This document shows, in pieces, positions 16,701-18,046 of a stretch of DNA of 18,046 nt; within the stretch, counting starts at the first letter, position 1, and the number at the start of each line of letters is the position of its first letter. The notes under the pieces are model-generated. The model was not told the origin of the DNA, did no database searches, and saw nothing but the letters and a program-made list of their open reading frames with translations. The DNA comes from Acidobacteriaceae bacterium (GTDB lineage: Bacteria > Acidobacteriota > Terriglobia > Terriglobales > Acidobacteriaceae), in NCBI GenBank assembly GCA_030049955.1, contig JASIJX010000448.1, forward strand, positions 1 through 18,046, written 5' to 3'. A program made the position numbers and the translations under genes.

Positions 16701-17129
16701 CAGGGTGGAGACTTTACATTTCGCTATACGCTGACGAGTGCCGACCACCTAGATCCGGCTTTACTCAGCCGATTGGGATGGGAAAGTATGGAACCTGTCG
16801 AACTGGATCGCGTCGTCAAACAGGATAAGATTGGCGATCCGGACAGATCACTGCCGGCCAGTGGTATGAGCTTCCTGACGATAAGCGCACCAAACGTCGT
16901 GTTAGTTACGTGGAAGATGGCTGAGGATTCTCATGGAACGATTCTTCGTCTCAAAGAAACTGCCGGCCACGACACAGAGGCGACCATTCGGATTTTCGGA
17001 AAAGACAACTATTCAGTCAGCCTTTGCGACGCTGTAGAAGACACCTTGCGCAGTCTTCCTGTGGCGCAAAACCAGTTTCGAGTGCAGTTTCATCCCAATG
17101 AGGTATTGACCATTCGCGTCGCGCCGTAG
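13719..17129 (+). CDS. Exported GH38 alpha-mannosidase-like glycosidase with N-terminal accessory domain
   Basis: 1136 residues, expected to hydrolyse alpha-mannosides (GH38, zinc-dependent, retaining). The ATG at 13719 is chosen because GAGGA lies six bases upstream and a classical Sec signal follows (MKHQTCFWITLIFSLIISPAYS, cleavage about residue 22). Residues about 26-190 form a galactose-binding-like beta-domain resembling domain III of family-4 polysaccharide lyases (WQIGRKDHSSLEF, LQIAINGHEGVYYLHP, LSIDIPPQYL). The catalytic domain starts at about 288 with FVIPHTHLDVGYT: H296, H298 and D300 include the zinc ligands. D409 (in NTTDIPTYT) is the likely nucleophile, and H628 (YSEHTWTA) the likely further zinc ligand. 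Mid and C-terminal beta-domains complete a standard GH38 layout. It belongs to the HTHLDVGYT subgroup common in soil bacteria, for which mannose specificity is assumed and not proven. It lies 628 bases after the GxGYxYP gene and 133 before the GH31 gene. Confidence 0.9.
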   Translation: MKHQTCFWITLIFSLIISPAYSQSATIWQIGRKDHSSLEFTAHQKSNVLYEAGKSDWTKDWPAEQDVGATYTITFDLNALPRGTFSLDLSTLTYTPEIPSLQIAINGHEGVYYLHPKLSYFLGDAQSIFDAAYSSYDLSIDIPPQYLRQGANIISLTAVKQDREPVQPGVKASVYYDSITLSNDPDLNHKAGIITALAVPTEFYKLKFGHLVEIVEVFLRFGQASDAEDITLAFNGREYTKRIAARKSCGEERVRFEVPEWDGTRPADIKVGDGAQLSLHLSLTAARKWTLFVIPHTHLDVGYTDYRGKVAEIQARTLDEAVAMIKRQPRFRFSTDGSWSLEQFLATRSTKQQQEILGLIRRDKIGIPAQYANLLTGYSSLETLYRSFYYSRQLSRLYKLPFSYANTTDIPTYTGAYPSILASAGIKYWAAGGDDERGPILNYMPWNERSPFWWEGQDGKKVLFWYSRGYSQISFLFGLPPQSAAVYETLPIFLQAYSKPEYKPDVALIYGAQPENTNLDPEIARFVSDWNGQFAYPRLIYATFADFFRYLDKHYGNTLPTYKGDMGSYWEDGVGSDAYYTAQDRQNQNAILAAEVVSTVSHVVSPHLIPPKNEIDDIWRNIELYSEHTWTASPSVRQPESEEVTRQLEEKNDMVSHARIQIEDVTDRAMSQLVDQIHVPAGTLVAFNALNWKRSALVETDLDEDDELVDLTTGLPVQLETLFHKDHFKHVRFLTGDIPAVGYKCFAIKVQGHSDPGKPLLNGTPVIENQYYKITVNKTKGTIESIIDKQIHRELVEQSSKYSFGEYLYVTGGDGNTKMIHAFQDLPRAELTIHRAEKSTYLGARRTPWGQVMEFSSSDLNTPAINLEVLLYDEQKKIEFRYHVQKDYTTAKEAVYFAFPVAVSSPTFAYASQQGWVDPAKDMFKGASLEWFSIQRWMAVRDAGLTVGIVPLDAPLACFGDINRGEWPKDFRPRSSTLFSYAMNNYWFVNYRAGQGGDFTFRYTLTSADHLDPALLSRLGWESMEPVELDRVVKQDKIGDPDRSLPASGMSFLTISAPNVVLVTWKMAEDSHGTILRLKETAGHDTEATIRIFGKDNYSVSLCDAVEDTLRSLPVAQNQFRVQFHPNEVLTIRVAP

Positions 17130-17252
17130 TCAGTGAAAGCGGAGAACGTTCTATTCAGACTCGCGGATGACAATGGTGATTCAGTCAACATCCATCTAAG
17201 TCTATAGGTCTGTGAGCTGGACATGGTTCGATGAGCCGTCCGTTATGTCCAA

Positions 17253-17257
17253 AGGAG
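17253..17257 (+). promoter_or_regulatory. Ribosome binding site for the GH31 gene
   Basis: AGGAG lies five bases before the ATG at 17263 and favours it over the in-frame ATG at 17281. A 6-bp inverted repeat (GGACAT at 17219-17224, ATGTCC at 17245-17250) sits immediately upstream and could affect access to the site. Confidence 0.6.
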
Positions 17258-17262
17258 AGAGT

Positions 17263-18046
17263 ATGAACAATGAAGTAAAGATGAGCCGGCGGACGCTTGC
17301 TAAGGGCCTGGCGACCTGCGCGGCGGCGGCCGGAGTATCGCCGTATCTGTGCGCTGGAGACACGATTACGGCTTCAGTGGAGACGCCCGCCTGGAAGCCT
17401 ATCTTTCCGGGCGTGTGGCGTGCGACGATTGGTGTGCCAGAGCGTTTCACTCCTGTATCCAGCCGCTTAGTAGCGCCGCACATAGCCGGCTTCGAGAAAC
17501 TACCCCGCGTCAACACCGCACCGCTGTCTGCAATTGAGGGCAGGCGAACCGAGCGCGGCTGTGTGGTTGTGCTGCCGCTCCGGCCGAGTGAACAGATCTA
17601 TGGACTTGGTCTTCAATTCATGTCGTTCGCACAGCGAGGGAAAAAGAAAGTCGTCCGCGTCAACGCCGATCCCAAGATGGATACCGGCGACTCCCATGCT
17701 CCGGTTCCCTTTTATGTAACCACGGAAGGGATCGGCGTCTTAATCGACACTGCCCGGTACGCAACCCTTTACTTCGGTGATGCCAGGCCCAAGCCCACGC
17801 ACTCGGTGGGGGCTGTAACGAGCGCCAATCCCAACCCGAATTACACGCGCAATGTCCAGGACGGCGACCTGGGCACAATCACAGTTGACGTACCAACGGC
17901 CCAGGGTGTGGATGTTTATTTATTTGCAGGGCCGGAGATGCTCGATGCCGTGAAGCGCTACAACGTCTTTTCCGGCGGTGGCAACGTGCCGCCGGAGTGG
18001 GGGCTCGGGTTCTGGTACCGGATGGATGCGCGTGCAACTCAGCAGA
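17263..18046 (+). CDS. GH31 family glycosidase, N-terminal part (runs off the window)
   Basis: 261 codons are present, with no stop before the right edge. The N-terminus reads MSRRTLAKGLATCAAAAG (from residue 7), a twin-arginine-type signal, so export by Tat is likely. Residues about 95-235 are the GH31 N-terminal beta-sandwich: QIYGLGLQF (111-119), HAPVPFYVTTEGIGVLIDTA (145-164) and YATLYFG are family hallmarks. PPEWGLGFWYR (243-253) marks the first strand of the catalytic barrel. The catalytic aspartates lie beyond the window, so the activity (alpha-glucosidase, alpha-xylosidase or another GH31 specificity) cannot be told. It follows GH38 by 133 bases on the same strand and probably acts on the same glycan. 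Confidence 0.88.
   Translation, partial: MNNEVKMSRRTLAKGLATCAAAAGVSPYLCAGDTITASVETPAWKPIFPGVWRATIGVPERFTPVSSRLVAPHIAGFEKLPRVNTAPLSAIEGRRTERGCVVVLPLRPSEQIYGLGLQFMSFAQRGKKKVVRVNADPKMDTGDSHAPVPFYVTTEGIGVLIDTARYATLYFGDARPKPTHSVGAVTSANPNPNYTRNVQDGDLGTITVDVPTAQGVDVYLFAGPEMLDAVKRYNVFSGGGNVPPEWGLGFWYRMDARATQQ

Noticed and set aside
1..18046. CRISPR array, insertion-sequence ends, toxin-antitoxin or phage-defence genes
   Set aside because: No regularly spaced repeats, transposase, terminal inverted repeats or small toxin/antitoxin pairs were seen. Apart from the integrase remnant, the long reading frames are explained by glycan-degradation genes, their receptor and their presumed regulator.

Overview
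The window reads as a chromosomal glycan-degradation locus of an acidobacterium (class Terriglobia-like). Three things support this: a roughly 1190-residue TonB-dependent receptor with an N-terminal carboxypeptidase-regulatory-like domain and no SusD partner; a membrane-spanning regulator whose N-terminal domain (IKEQSIG, LGRKPDYNP, VRVRARELRERL, PKGTYVPEF) is typical of Acidobacteria; and an integrase N-terminus of a style common in that phylum. The assignment is inference from family resemblance, since no 16S or core gene is present.

Layout, left to right. (1) Bases 21-3775: an S1-type sulfatase and a Sec-exported, GH36-like (clan GH-D) glycosidase, both on +. (2) Bases 3789-4501: the N-terminal half of a tyrosine-recombinase gene on -, followed about 100 bases outside its start by a 20-base copy of the 3' end of a tRNA-Ser gene. 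This looks like the right-hand attachment scar of an integrated element. (3) Bases 4502-4818: non-coding. (4) Bases 4819-6300 on -: a one-pass transmembrane regulator, divergent from (5) bases 6616-10197 on +: the TonB-dependent receptor. The shared intergenic region holds a 9-bp inverted repeat. (6) Bases 10331-13090: a Tat-exported GxGYxYP-type putative glycosidase, clearly richer in G+C than its neighbours, with a strong hairpin before and after it. (7) Bases 13719-17129: a Sec-exported GH38 alpha-mannosidase-like enzyme with an N-terminal accessory beta-domain. (8) Base 17263 to the window edge: the first 261 codons of a GH31 enzyme with a Tat-like signal.

Together the genes resemble a polysaccharide-utilisation locus. 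The receptor would import oligosaccharides, the transmembrane regulator could sense a periplasmic or imported ligand and control the divergent receptor operon, and exported glycosidases plus a sulfatase would trim a heteroglycan carrying alpha-linked mannose, glucose/xylose-type and galactose-like sugars, with some sulfate. The substrate is not established by sequence. The most interesting structural point is that the sulfatase/GH36 half and the receptor/GH38/GH31 half meet at an integrase remnant and a tRNA-Ser-type attachment scar. The locus may therefore have been assembled by site-specific integration.
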